Shown: positions 8,123 through 18,123, counted from the first letter of the stretch. The stretch: DNA of 64,000 bases from Balneolaceae bacterium (GCA_034521495.1 JAXHMK010000009.1:124001-188000), one strand, 5' to 3'. The notes: generated from the letters alone by a model not told the origin. A program made the numbers and translations.

Positions 8123-11100
8123 TTACCACCTTTCAAGGCCATAGGGAGGAACGGTTCTGTGTTGGGTTAACACCGAAAGAGTTACCGGTTCCGTAAATTT
8201 CATCTCTCGAATGATCCCGTTGCCGCCTTTCCATTTTCCGTTTCCACCTGATTTCTTTCGGATTTGATATCGGTTGAGGATCACCGGATAGCGATGTTCC
8301 AGAATTTCGGGATCGGTGGCACGGGTGTTTGTCATATGTTGGTGAACCGCATCCGCTCCGTGGAATCCATTCCCGGCACCTGTTCCGCCTGCAACCGTTT
8401 CATAGTATCCGAAGGAATCATTTCCAAATAGAACGTTATTCATTGTTCCGTAACTGCATGCAGCCATATTGAACGCTTTGAGAAGCGTATCTGTCAAGCG
8501 CTGGCTTGTTTCAATATTTCCGCCAACCACAGCCGGGCATTTTGTAGGATCTGAGGGAAACTCGGGATTCAGCATACCCCTTGGAATAGTGATCTCAACA
8601 GGTTCCAGTAAACCGTCATTCAACGGAAGAGGTTCGTCAATCAAAAGTCGAAGAACATAAATAATTACACTGTTTACAATAGATGGATTGGCATTCAGAT
8701 TACCAGGATGAACACCGGATGTGCCCTCAAAATCGATCGAAAGTGAACTGCCGGATACCATACATTTCACTGACAGTTCAGACTTGTCATCCAGCTGTTC
8801 AGTTGCCTGGTAAACTCCATCTTCTATATTTTTCAGGGTTGATTTCATCCGCTCTGAAGCATACGATTTCAGCTTGTCCATATATCGAAGAACTTCAATT
8901 TTCCCGTAATTTTTAACGAGCTTTTTTAGCTCCTCTGCTCCCCTGTAGTTTGCAGCAACCGCCGCGCGGATATCCGCCATATTTTCATCGAAAGAACGGG
9001 TTGGATATGGATTTTCTTTGAGCAGGTTTTCAAGTGTTGACCAATCATACTCTCCATCTTTTGCGATCTGTGTTGGCGGAATCACAACACCCTCTTCAGC
9101 CAGGTTATTCGCATCCGGGGGCATGGAACCGGGTTGTTTTCCGCCAATTTCAGCGTGATGAGCGCGGCTGGCCGTAAATCCTATTCTTTCTCCATCCACA
9201 AAAACGGGTGTTACAACGGTTACATCCGGCAGGTGAGAGCCGCCGAACCCGGGGTGATTTGTAACGATAACATCACCTTCTGCCAGACCTCCAAAGTTTT
9301 GGAAACTTTGGAGGTCTCGAATGAGCGTTCGTACGCAAGTTCCCATTGCTCCAAGATGAACCGGAATATGAGGTGCATTCACCACCAGATATCCGTTGGC
9401 ATCAAGGAGAGCGCAGGAAAAATCCAACCGTTCTTTTACGTTCACGGAGATGGCCGTTCGCCGAAGCATTTCTCCCATCTGGTCGGCAACGGACGTAAAC
9501 CGGTTCGTGTACAATTGCAGGTTGATGCTCTCGGATTTTTCATAATCACTTTTTATTCCACTTTGTGAAATCTGTTCAAACTGCCAGGTGCCGTCTGCTC
9601 TATAGATTCCTTTCCAACCCGGTTCAATGACCGTTGTGCTATGTGGGTCTAAAATCAGGGCCGGGCCTTTGAGATTCATTCCAGGTTTTAGGGATTCTTT
9701 TCGATACACGGAAGCAGTTTGAGCCTCCCCGTTATGGATAATTCCGGATTCTTTAAATGGTGAAATCGCAGCAGATTTTTCTTTCTCTGAAGAGAATGTG
9801 TTATCTACTTTTTGATCAGATTTTATTTCAGAAGCAATCACCCGAATCGCCTCCAATTCAATCTCCCGGTTTTCCACCCAGTGTCCATACTGCTGCTTGT
9901 ACTCTTCTTGGAAACGCCCCTCTAAATTTTCAAGATTTGCACCATCAATTTCCAGCGAGGTGTCCTGTCCTTTTAACCGCAGGAATAAGATTCTCCTGGA
10001 AATTTCGATCTGATCCTCAGAAAGTCCCTGCTCCTTTATTTTTTGGGTAGCTTCCTCGGTTAATTCATTAAGCCAATCATTGAGTGAACCGGACACTTGA
10101 GTGAGCGGTTTTAGAATTTGCCTGGATGTGATCTCTTCGATCCGGGCTTGCTGCAATCCATATGCGCTCAGCAAACCGGCATCTGAAGGCACCAGTACTT
10201 TTGTGATGTTCAATTTTGCTGCCACCGACAACGCATGCTGTGCTCCCGCTCCACCAAATGCAATCATTACATACTCGGACGGATCAAACCCTTTTTCGAT
10301 CGAAATTTTGTGAATTGCCTGGGCCATCCGTTCATTGGCAATATCAAGAAATCCCTCCAGAATTTTATTTCGGTTGATCTCTTGAGAACCATCCGCCTCT
10401 TTCATTTTATCAATCAATTTTTCGAATGCCTTTTTTGATGCATCCGGATCGATGGTAATATGAAAGTTGGATGGATCGAGCCGGCCGGTTAGCAAATTCA
10501 CGTCCGTAATAGTCAGCGGACCGCCCTGGCCATAGCATGCTGGACCGGGATCAGCCCCGGCGCTTTCAGGCCCAACGGTCAGGCTTTTTCCGTCAAAGTC
10601 GCAAATCGATCCACCACCGGCCGCAACCGTTTCAATCTCAATGGCGGGCGAGGAGAGTGTGGCATCTCCCACGGAGTGTTCAAAAATGTAATCCATCTGG
10701 CCCTCGTATCGCGAAACGTCGGTGCTGGTGCCGCCCATATCAAACGAAATGATTTTAGAGTATCCGTTTCGTTCGCCAATGGCAGCGGCACCAATCACCC
10801 CGCCGGCCGGACCGCTTAACAAGCCGTCTTTGGGTTTGTAATGATTGACGTCAATCAAACTACCGGCGCTGCCCATCACCCGTAATGTGGTGTTCTCGGC
10901 TACAGCAGAGATTTTGTCGAGGTATTTCTGCATCACCGGTGTGAGGTAACTGTTGATATCAGTGGTAACAGCCCTCGGTACAATTTTAATCGTTGCACTC
11001 AGATTGGATGAGCGGGAGATAAATTCAAAACCCATCTCCCGAAGCAGTTTCTCTACTTCTTTTTCGTGATGAGGATTCAGGTAGCTGTGCATCAGGCAGA

Positions 11101-11812
11101 TTCCTGCGGCTTCAATGTCGGATGGAATGGAATCCAGCCTCTTTTTTAATTTATCCAGATCCAGTTTTTTCAGAATATTTCCTTTTGAGTCGAGCCGCTC
11201 GGGCACCTCAATGATATGGGAAGCAAAGGGTTCGGGTTTATCTATGTTGAGAGAGAACAAGTTGGGCCGCTGCTGATTTTTAATACGAAGCAGATCTTGA
11301 AAACCCTCCGTAATCAAAAAAAGAGTTTTGGCACCTTGCCGCTCCAACAAGGCGTTTGTTCCTTTTGTGGTTGATAATCGTAATTGGAGCGGTGGGAGAG
11401 ATTCTTTTAAAGGAGTATTTGTGATCAATCGTGCAGCTAAAATCGGTGCTTCCTCAGGGCTTTGAATTTCAACCGGAAACGGTTTGTCAGAAGAAAGTTC
11501 ATCGGGCAACAGGGACTCAACAGAAAGCCGGTTCTTTTTTGAATGGGTAACATCAAACGTTTGATCTAAAATACCTGTGAGCCGAAGTTGATACCCCACA
11601 AAAAAATGGTCGGATGGATCGACATTTTCATGGAGTTTAATCTCAATAGTTGAACTGTCGATTCGTTTTCCCGAACCGCGCAGTGCACTGTTGCTCAATA
11701 CTTTAACGCGGTTTATGATATTTCCATCGGAATCTGCAGCAATAGTATCCGTAAATGTTCCTCCTGTATCGGTATACAGATGGATGCCCGAATTTCTGGC
11801 TGAGATGCTCAT
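8123..11812 (-). CDS. fused 5-oxoprolinase / hydantoinase A-B protein, frameshifted near its end
   Basis: 1229 codons from the ATG at 11812. The first half is a hydantoinase A/oxoprolinase domain (TDTGGTFTDTI near 15, SFDMGGTSTDVSRYEG near 365, GPACYGQGG). The second half is the hydantoinase B domain (NHPGFGGSHLPDVTV, GGNIETSQR, GGGTGAGNGFHG). This full fusion is the arrangement of ATP-dependent 5-oxoprolinase, which opens 5-oxoproline to glutamate in the cytosol; a hydantoinase role is the alternative. The frame ends at PPYGLERW, but a one-base shift at the AAA of 8131-8133 continues as GGKNGKTGQQ...LETPGGGGFG to a stop at 7969-7971. That is the normal end of the family, so about 54 residues are cut off by an indel. 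Confidence 0.9.
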   Translation of the reverse strand: MSISARNSGIHLYTDTGGTFTDTIAADSDGNIINRVKVLSNSALRGSGKRIDSSTIEIKLHENVDPSDHFFVGYQLRLTGILDQTFDVTHSKKNRLSVESLLPDELSSDKPFPVEIQSPEEAPILAARLITNTPLKESLPPLQLRLSTTKGTNALLERQGAKTLFLITEGFQDLLRIKNQQRPNLFSLNIDKPEPFASHIIEVPERLDSKGNILKKLDLDKLKKRLDSIPSDIEAAGICLMHSYLNPHHEKEVEKLLREMGFEFISRSSNLSATIKIVPRAVTTDINSYLTPVMQKYLDKISAVAENTTLRVMGSAGSLIDVNHYKPKDGLLSGPAGGVIGAAAIGERNGYSKIISFDMGGTSTDVSRYEGQMDYIFEHSVGDATLSSPAIEIETVAAGGGSICDFDGKSLTVGPESAGADPGPACYGQGGPLTITDVNLLTGRLDPSNFHITIDPDASKKAFEKLIDKMKEADGSQEINRNKILEGFLDIANERMAQAIHKISIEKGFDPSEYVMIAFGGAGAQHALSVAAKLNITKVLVPSDAGLLSAYGLQQARIEEITSRQILKPLTQVSGSLNDWLNELTEEATQKIKEQGLSEDQIEISRRILFLRLKGQDTSLEIDGANLENLEGRFQEEYKQQYGHWVENREIELEAIRVIASEIKSDQKVDNTFSSEKEKSAAISPFKESGIIHNGEAQTASVYRKESLKPGMNLKGPALILDPHSTTVIEPGWKGIYRADGTWQFEQISQSGIKSDYEKSESINLQLYTNRFTSVADQMGEMLRRTAISVNVKERLDFSCALLDANGYLVVNAPHIPVHLGAMGTCVRTLIRDLQSFQNFGGLAEGDVIVTNHPGFGGSHLPDVTVVTPVFVDGERIGFTASRAHHAEIGGKQPGSMPPDANNLAEEGVVIPPTQIAKDGEYDWSTLENLLKENPYPTRSFDENMADIRAAVAANYRGAEELKKLVKNYGKIEVLRYMDKLKSYASERMKSTLKNIEDGVYQATEQLDDKSELSVKCMVSGSSLSIDFEGTSGVHPGNLNANPSIVNSVIIYVLRLLIDEPLPLNDGLLEPVEITIPRGMLNPEFPSDPTKCPAVVGGNIETSQRLTDTLLKAFNMAACSYGTMNNVLFGNDSFGYYETVAGGTGAGNGFHGADAVHQHMTNTRATDPEILEHRYPVILNRYQIRKKSGGNGKWKGGNGIIREMKFTEPVTLSVLTQHRTVPPYGLERW

Positions 11813-11864
11813 TGTAAAAGCGGGTTAAAAAAGATTAAGATGTTTGGCTATTGGACCTGTTTCT

Positions 11865-13661
11865 TTACTCCAATCGAATATAAATTATCTTATCATCTTT
11901 TGTGGGGATATTCGGGTAGTCAATTGTAACCGGATGCAATTCATTATTTGAGGTAATATGAAAGAGCGGGATTTTTTGCCCCTTTTTTTCATCTCCACTT
12001 TTGAAATCTGAAAATGTATAATCGCCGGTTAGTTTTGTTATCTGCAGATCATCTTCAGACCGGATCCGATTTGCTAAGTATGTGTAATTGAAATCTCTAT
12101 CGAAAAGAATACGACCGCTGAGATGATCGGATACTTCATCATTCTCTTCGTTTCTTTTATTGTTTGCCGGTAATTGAAAAACGTTGGAACGCCCCAGTAT
12201 ATCACTAAACCGAAGTGTGGCCAGCGAGTTGACCTCATCGTTTGGAGTGAACGCCACCATTTTGCCAATTCCGTCCAGATTTATATCATCGAGAGCAAAT
12301 TCAGACAAGACATTACCATGGAATGTATCAACATCTTCAGAACGTGCCTGGGTCGCATTGCTCAGGTTGGCGTCTGCCATCAACACTTTTACCCCTTCCT
12401 CTTTCAGTTTTTTGGCGACCAAAATAGACCAATCTTTTGCACCAAGAATAAGAACTCCTTTGGGAACAGGTTTAGCAACTCCCAGTTTTCGTGCCACCCA
12501 CGCGGCCGGTAAGCCATAAATAGCAACAGTAAAAATAATGACGATGAACACAATGGGCACTAATTGATTGGCCTGCTCAAAGCCGTTTTGTGCCAGGCTG
12601 ATTGCAAAAATGGAGGAGATAGACGCAGCAACAACTCCGCGCGGCGCCATCCAGGAAAGAAACAGTTTCTCTTTCCAGTTTATGTTTGAAAACATGGTTG
12701 ATACATAGACGGAGAGCGGGCGGGCTATCAAAATAATGATGCCGAGAAAAGCCAATACATTCCAGTTGAGATGCGCTAACAACTCCGACAACTCAACCCG
12801 CGCAGCCAAAAGGATAAACAGAGCTGAGAGCAGCAGAACCCTGAGGTTTTCTTTGAATTCAATAATGTGATGGATGTAAGCGGCCTTCTGATTAGCGAGA
12901 ACAATGCCCATAAGGGTGGTGGCCCATAATCCTGATTCATGTTGAAACTCATTTGAAACGGTAAACACTAACACTACAATCATCAGGCTGACCGGGTTTT
13001 GCAGAAAATCGGGCAGCATGTGTTTTTTTAGTATAAAGTAGATGATTCCCGCGCCCGCTAATCCACAGAGTGTACCCAGGAAAATGGTTTTAACAATACT
13101 CATCAGAATGGCACTGGTGGCAGAACTTACACCAGTTGTTAAAATCACTTCAAAAACCAGAACAGCGAGCATAGCACCAATAGGATCAATCACAATCCCT
13201 TCCCATTTCAATATCGACCCAACCTGGCCTGATGGGCGAACTTGTCTCAACAATGGAATGATGACTGTGGGGCCTGTAACAACCAGGATGGCGCCCAGGA
13301 GTATTGAGAGTTCCAGCCCGAAATCTAAAATCAGGTAAGATGACAGTGAAATCACAACCCAAGTAATCAAAACGCCAATACTAACCAGGTTTCCGATCAC
13401 ACCACCTGAATCTTTCAGCTCGGAGAAACGAAGACTCAGCCCGCCTTCAAAAAGAATAATGGCAACAGAAATCGATATAAAGGGTGTGAAGAGGTCGCCC
13501 ATAAGGGCATCCGGGTCAAGCAGGCCAAATACCGGTCCGGCCAAGATACCTGAAATAAGCAGCAAAAGTATAGCCGGCAGATGAAACCGCCAGGCGATCC
13601 ACTGCGCACCAATTCCAAAAACAAAAATACTTGTTATGGAAATAAGAAAATGTTCAGCCAT
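11865..13661 (-). CDS. cation:proton antiporter (CPA family) with C-terminal TrkA-N-like domain
   Basis: 598 residues. About the first 390 form 11-13 membrane segments of the Na+(K+)/H+ exchanger domain, including the family pattern LLLISGILAGP near the start and a conserved acidic region (WEGIVIDPIGAM near 155). From about residue 400 a Rossmann-type domain follows (GVLILGAKDWSILVAKKL), resembling TrkA-N/RCK nucleotide-binding domains that gate transport. A short tail rich in charged residues ends the protein. It probably exports Na+ or K+ in exchange for protons across the inner membrane, useful in saline habitats. The next gene upstream is divergent and there is no sign of damage. Confidence 0.87.
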   Translation of the reverse strand: MAEHFLISITSIFVFGIGAQWIAWRFHLPAILLLLISGILAGPVFGLLDPDALMGDLFTPFISISVAIILFEGGLSLRFSELKDSGGVIGNLVSIGVLITWVVISLSSYLILDFGLELSILLGAILVVTGPTVIIPLLRQVRPSGQVGSILKWEGIVIDPIGAMLAVLVFEVILTTGVSSATSAILMSIVKTIFLGTLCGLAGAGIIYFILKKHMLPDFLQNPVSLMIVVLVFTVSNEFQHESGLWATTLMGIVLANQKAAYIHHIIEFKENLRVLLLSALFILLAARVELSELLAHLNWNVLAFLGIIILIARPLSVYVSTMFSNINWKEKLFLSWMAPRGVVAASISSIFAISLAQNGFEQANQLVPIVFIVIIFTVAIYGLPAAWVARKLGVAKPVPKGVLILGAKDWSILVAKKLKEEGVKVLMADANLSNATQARSEDVDTFHGNVLSEFALDDINLDGIGKMVAFTPNDEVNSLATLRFSDILGRSNVFQLPANNKRNEENDEVSDHLSGRILFDRDFNYTYLANRIRSEDDLQITKLTGDYTFSDFKSGDEKKGQKIPLFHITSNNELHPVTIDYPNIPTKDDKIIYIRLE

Positions 13662-13851
13662 AGATGTTTTAAAAAACCTCTTTTATGGAGGGTTCAATAC
13701 AGTCGATAAAAATAAGAATGATAAGATGGGTAACCTACTACTAATTCCCAAAGCTATAATTTTCATCAGGCAGGTAGGAAAGGAACTCCTTAGAATTGAG
13801 AAATAATTAGTATTATAAAAAGAGCTGAAGTTGACTCAAACCAAAGGTGCT

Positions 13852-14082
13852 ATGAAAAAAAAGCTTCGAAATACTGTAATAACTGAGACATTGTGGCTGC
13901 TTGGACTTTTACTGGTAGCCGCAGTTGTTGAGTACAGTATTATTGAACTATTTGATCTTCATCCTGTGTTAAATGTAAAAATTCAGGGATTTATCGGGCT
14001 TCTGTTGATTGGGTATTCCATTCGAATGGGCGCCAGGCTTTGGAAATCATTTAAAGCGCAGGAACTGGATAAAACCGATTAA
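13852..14082 (+). CDS. small two-helix membrane protein, hypothetical
   Basis: 76 residues from the ATG at 13852; an in-frame TTG at 13831 would add seven residues, but the ATG followed by KKKLRN makes a better membrane-protein start. Two hydrophobic segments are visible (about 13-30 and 44-60), with a positively charged N-terminus and a charged tail (KAQELDKTD). I do not recognise a family. It is divergent from the antiporter gene and stands just ahead of the decayed transporter genes. Confidence 0.5.
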   Translation: MKKKLRNTVITETLWLLGLLLVAAVVEYSIIELFDLHPVLNVKIQGFIGLLLIGYSIRMGARLWKSFKAQELDKTD

Positions 14083-14194
14083 ATAAACATGATGAGATGT
14101 AGGGTATAAATTTAAACCAATCTAAGAGGCCGTCATTTTCACGTCTTGTTACAGCGCAACAAGACACCAATCTCTATCTGATAAGCTAAACTTT

Positions 14195-14427
14195 ACCTGT
14201 GCCGGAAGAATCAAAAAAATTAAATAAACAGCTTGGGAGAAACGGGGCCTTCGGTTTTTCTCGTCTACCTGGTTTCGGGGTTTTTAGTGATTCCTACTAT
14301 GCTAAGTAAAGCCGAATTGGCCACTGCTTTGCCGCGATCCGGCGGTACATATTATATCATCGATCGGGCATTTTATCTTGTCCAGGGATTCTCACACCTT
14401 GATTCCGCATCAGCCATTTTTTTCTGA
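14195..14427 (+). pseudogene. remnant of an APC-family amino-acid permease
   Basis: The stretch encodes KLNKQLG and then, out of frame and with about 25 residues missing, ETGPSVFLVYLVSGFLVIPT, an APC permease segment. It continues SKAELATALPRSGGTYYIID, which aligns with the intact permease that begins at 15339 (QTGPSVILAYFVAG, AELSTAMPRAGGAYYFID). The similarity stops near 14380 and no later part of a permease follows. It is a truncated paralogue of the downstream gene with an internal deletion. Confidence 0.7.
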
Positions 14428-14616
14428 TAACAAAAAGGAACTGTTTCACACATAAAATAATTATAAATCATTCATCAGATAATTTAATACAAAAGATTTA
14501 AACTTTGTTCATCGCCATGTTAATTTTTGGGGGTTCGGATAATAAACTATCGAAAAATTGCCTCCTCTCCGTTATTCGATGGTAATATCATTAAGAGATT
14601 TGAACACTTTTGAAAT

Positions 14617-15233
14617 ATGAATGAAGCATTAAATTTTACCCTGCCTTTTTCAAACCCGGTAATGATCTTTGCCCTGGTGATGCTGATCATTTTGCTGGCG
14701 CCTATTCTTTTCTTCAACCAAACAGCGGTGAACGCCGTGGTGATTTTGATTCTCATTACCTGTCTGGTCGGTCCGTGGCTGGTGGAAAAATATGGCCAGG
14801 ATGTTGCCGTCCAGGAGGAAAGCAAGCCCTATGAACCTTCGGAAGCACCCCAGCGAATTTTGGTCCCGCTGGCCAATCCCGAAACGTCAGATACCTTGAT
14901 GGATATCGCCTGTATGATCCGGAAAAAAAATCTGATCAACCTGTTTTTCCGCTTACTGTAGCGAGAGATGGAAAAGATGTGGATGCACACACCTCATTGG
15001 TGGATCGTCAAATGCTGTTTGTTGGTCTTGTTAAAGAAGGGTTGCAAATTCCTAAAGCATCAACTCGTGCTCAGGTGGTATTAATGCTTCTAAGCCCGAA
15101 AGAGATGACTGTAAATGAGCACCTGAAAGGAGTGAATGCAGCAGCGCGATTAATACGTCCGGGAAAAAAAGTTGAAAAGTTAAAAGAGGTAACAAGCCCG
15201 GATGAAGTTTATAAAGTGATTATTAATCAGTGA
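14617..15233 (+). pseudogene. remnant of a cation/H+ antiporter with deleted membrane core
   Basis: The start, MNEALNFTLPFSNPVMIF, followed by a hydrophobic helix, is the usual N-terminus of Bacteroidota-type CPA2 antiporters. After PILFF it jumps to NQTAVNAVVILILITCLVG and VEKYG, a sequence typical of the last membrane helix, so about 300 or more residues of the core are missing. A cytoplasmic part follows (RILVPLANPETSDTLMDIA), interrupted by a frameshift in the run of eight A at 14923-14930. The final part (14979-15233: LVDRQMLFVGLVKEG, AQVVLMLLSPKE) looks like a PTS EIIA-type or similar regulatory domain and may come from either of the two decayed transporters. Confidence 0.65.
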
Positions 15234-15338
15234 AATTCTTAGCATTGGTTATCTATTGTTGAAGTTGAGTTGTAAGTAATATGATTTATCAGGTTCTTTA
15301 CATTTCAGATTTTAAATCCCAATCAACAAGAAAATTAA

Positions 15339-17474
15339 GTGGCAAAAATAAATAAGAATAAAAGGCTTAAAAAACAGCTAAAACTCTTTGATGTGTATGC
15401 CATCAGTACCGGTGCTATGTTTAGTTCCGGTTTCTTCCTGTTGCCGGGGCTGGCGGCAGCTCAAACAGGTCCGTCGGTTATTTTGGCTTACTTTGTTGCC
15501 GGTATATTAATTTTACCGGCCATGTTTAGTGTTGCCGAGCTGTCTACAGCTATGCCGCGGGCAGGGGGTGCCTATTATTTCATTGACAGAAGTCTCGGTC
15601 CGCTGTTTGGAACGGTTGGAGGTATTGGCTCCTGGCTTGCGCTTATCTTTAAAAGTGCATTTGCTTTGATTGGAATGGGGGCATACATCGCTATTTTTAT
15701 CGATTTGCCAATCGTACCGGTCGCACTGACTCTTACGATCGTTTTTGGAATAACAAATATTGTAGGTGCTAAAGAGAGCAGCTGGCTGCAGAATGTTCTT
15801 GTAGCAACACTCGTAAGTATCCTGTTTTTCTATGTATTCCAGGGAATGTTTGCAGTTGTAAACGTGGATTTTTTTGATGTTTTACGTAGTGAGTTCAGTC
15901 CTTTTTTCCAGTTTGGTGCCCAGGGATTTTTTGCAACTATCGGCTTTGTGTTTGTATCGTATGCCGGTTTAACAAAAGTGGCCAGTGTATCAGAAGAGGT
16001 GCAAGACCCCGATCGGAATATTCCGATGGGTATGATGCTCTCGCTGGCAACAGCGACGTTTATCTACGTGGTTGGAGTATTTATCATGGTTATGTTGCTT
16101 GATCCGGAAGCTCTTCATTCAGACTTAACACCCGTAGCAACAGCCGGCGAAGTATTTATGAACTGGCTGCCCGGTGAGGTTGGATTGATACTGGTTGTTG
16201 TGGCGGCCATTGCAGCGTTTGCTTCCACAGCCAATGCGGGGATTATGTCGGCCGCCCGATATCCTTTGGCGATGGGCCGCGACCAGCTGATTCCAAAAGT
16301 ATTTTCGGAGCTGGGGCGTTTTGGAACACCAACCGTCGCAACGCTGTCTACCGTTGGGGCGATGCTTCTTTTGATTCTTCTTTTTAATGTAGAATCGGTA
16401 GCAAAACTCGCAAGTGCATTTCAGCTGATGTTATTTGGGATTTTGAATGTTTGCGTAATCGTTATGAGAGAGAGCGAAATTGAGGGATACGATCCCGGGT
16501 TTAAATCTCCCTGGTATCCATATATGCAAATTGCCGGCCTGTTTATTTCAGGTTTTCTGATTGCGGAGATGGGATTTCTGTCGATCGCATTTACTCTTGT
16601 GATCGCAACGGTTAGTGTTATTTGGTACTTCAGTTATGCACAAGACAAAGTGGTTAGAGAGGGTGCGATCTATCACGTTCATGCACGACTGGGCAAATAT
16701 CAATATGAAGGACTCGAAAGAGAGATGCGTGGCATCATGCGGGAAAAAGGCCTTCGAAAAGAAGATCCGTATGAGAAGGCTATCGGGCATTCTCTTGTAT
16801 TCGATTTAGTAGATCCGATTAGCGTTTCCTCTGTCACAGATATGGTTTGTTCGATGATGGCGGAACGGGCCGATATCTCAAAAAAATCACTGGTGGATAT
16901 GTTTTCACAGAATACTGATGACAACATTATTTCTGTTGGCAACTCAACTGCACTGAAACATGTTCGCATTGATAGTGATATTGATACAGAAGTTGCTCTG
17001 ATTCGTCTTCAAAATGGTTTAGATACCGAAAATGATGCGAAGGAAAACAATAAAATTCATTGCCTGATCTACCTCGTCAGTTCAACCGAAAAGTCAGGTC
17101 AGCATCTGCGAATTCTGGCGCATCTTGCTGAAATGATTGACAATCCCGATTTCAAAAAACGATGGCTTAAAGCCAAAGATGAAGTAGAACTGCGCGAAAT
17201 TCTTTTACGGGATGAACGGTTTATTAACATCACAGTGAAGAAGAATTCCAAGACGGAAACAATAATCGGTAAACAGGTGAAAGAGTTAGACGTTCTGCTG
17301 CCCGGTGAAAGCCTGATAACGATGATAAAGCGGAAAGGTGAACTAATTTTTCCCCATGGAAATACTGTGTTTCAAGAAAATGACGAGCTTTCCATTATTG
17401 GTGAGAAAGAAGATATAGAAGAGATTAAAAGACATACTGAATTAGGGCAGGATAACCGCAGAAGCATGGAATAG
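15339..17474 (+). CDS. APC-superfamily amino-acid permease with EIIA-like and RCK_C-like domains
   Basis: 711 residues from a GTG at 15339. Residues 15-430 form about 12 membrane helices of an amino acid/polyamine/organocation permease (STGAMFSSGFFLLPGLAA, then AELSTAMPRAGGAYYFID, then SYAGLTKVASVSEEVQDP). The cytoplasmic tail holds a PTS EIIA type-2-like region (about 470-620) that keeps a candidate phospho-histidine (ALKHVR, H541). A TrkA-C/RCK_C-like region follows (about 625-700, IIGKQVKELDVLLPGESLI), a domain type that binds small ligands. Uptake of an amino acid or related cation, gated by the tail, is the likely role; the substrate is unknown. Two decayed transporter pieces lie directly upstream. 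Confidence 0.85.
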   Translation: MAKINKNKRLKKQLKLFDVYAISTGAMFSSGFFLLPGLAAAQTGPSVILAYFVAGILILPAMFSVAELSTAMPRAGGAYYFIDRSLGPLFGTVGGIGSWLALIFKSAFALIGMGAYIAIFIDLPIVPVALTLTIVFGITNIVGAKESSWLQNVLVATLVSILFFYVFQGMFAVVNVDFFDVLRSEFSPFFQFGAQGFFATIGFVFVSYAGLTKVASVSEEVQDPDRNIPMGMMLSLATATFIYVVGVFIMVMLLDPEALHSDLTPVATAGEVFMNWLPGEVGLILVVVAAIAAFASTANAGIMSAARYPLAMGRDQLIPKVFSELGRFGTPTVATLSTVGAMLLLILLFNVESVAKLASAFQLMLFGILNVCVIVMRESEIEGYDPGFKSPWYPYMQIAGLFISGFLIAEMGFLSIAFTLVIATVSVIWYFSYAQDKVVREGAIYHVHARLGKYQYEGLEREMRGIMREKGLRKEDPYEKAIGHSLVFDLVDPISVSSVTDMVCSMMAERADISKKSLVDMFSQNTDDNIISVGNSTALKHVRIDSDIDTEVALIRLQNGLDTENDAKENNKIHCLIYLVSSTEKSGQHLRILAHLAEMIDNPDFKKRWLKAKDEVELREILLRDERFINITVKKNSKTETIIGKQVKELDVLLPGESLITMIKRKGELIFPHGNTVFQENDELSIIGEKEDIEEIKRHTELGQDNRRSME

Positions 17475-17587
17475 TTTTCTTAAGATGAGAAGTTACCCCA
17501 ATATTTTCAAACTATAATATTTAAGATCCATATAAACAGTATTTTATAATATCCTTTAAGTGGAAATAATGATTTTGGAAGAATAGT

Positions 17588-17742
17588 TGGCCTTGAATCG
17601 TTGGCGGAAAAAAGGACACCGATTGAACCGTGAGAAGAATCCTTTCGTACCGGCGAGAAACGGAATTAAAGGGCTATAAGCGATATGGACCATTGGAAGG
17701 ATTCCACGGTGAACTCGTGTCCGCCGCCAAGGATTCACAGCC
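17588..17742. repeat. imperfect long inverted repeat, about 155 bp
   Basis: The left arm (CCTTGAATCGTTGGCGG...GGACAC from 17591) pairs imperfectly with the right arm (GTGTCCGCCGCCAAGGATTC to about 17740). Inner arms GAACCGTGAGAAGAATCC and GGATTCCACGGTGAAC also pair, so most of the element can fold into one hairpin centred near 17,665. It is followed at 17752-17780 by a second hairpin (GGTTCCTTTTGG/CCAAAAGAAC). It is non-coding and MITE- or REP-like. The rest of the gap 17475-17835 shows nothing else. Confidence 0.6.
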
Positions 17743-17835
17743 TTGACCTTTTGGTTCCTTTTGGGTCAAGCCAAAAGAACATAGAACTTGTAATACTTTT
17801 GCATCAAAAAAATGGGTAAGTCCTCTTCTTAAGAT

Positions 17836-18123
17836 TCATTGATTCTGCTTGTGATTGAGAATCGTATGTACTCTGATGATTTCCTGATCCAGTTCGTAGA
17901 TTACAGATTGATGCTTTGTAATGACGGCTCTTCTGAGACACGGAAATTTCTTAGATGCTGGATAAATTTTGGGATAGTGAGTCACTAATTTTTCAAAATG
18001 TTGGAGTCTCTTGATGAAATATTTTACCTCGTTTTCGCTCCACTCTTCATAAAGATACTTTTTAATAGAGGTAATTTTTGTTGAAGATTCTAAAGACCAT
18101 ATAATTTTTTTGATTTTAGGCAT
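17836..18123 (-). CDS. RelE/ParE-superfamily toxin (type II toxin-antitoxin)
   Basis: 95 residues from the ATG at 18123. A small basic protein with an N-terminal KIIWS strand, a helical middle (VKYFIKRLQHFEKLVTHYP) and C-terminal strands (RRAVITKHQSVIYEL, IIRVHTILN), the layout of RelE/ParE toxins; the subfamily (mRNA cleavage or gyrase poisoning) cannot be told. Its start overlaps the end of the upstream gene by 8 bp, the coupling typical of antitoxin-first modules. An in-frame earlier start at 18144 would lie further inside the antitoxin gene and is less likely. Confidence 0.72.
   Translation of the reverse strand: MPKIKKIIWSLESSTKITSIKKYLYEEWSENEVKYFIKRLQHFEKLVTHYPKIYPASKKFPCLRRAVITKHQSVIYELDQEIIRVHTILNHKQNQ

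Noticed and set aside
7979-8170. 63-codon plus-strand frame rich in proline
   Set aside because: It is the complement of the frameshifted oxoprolinase tail.
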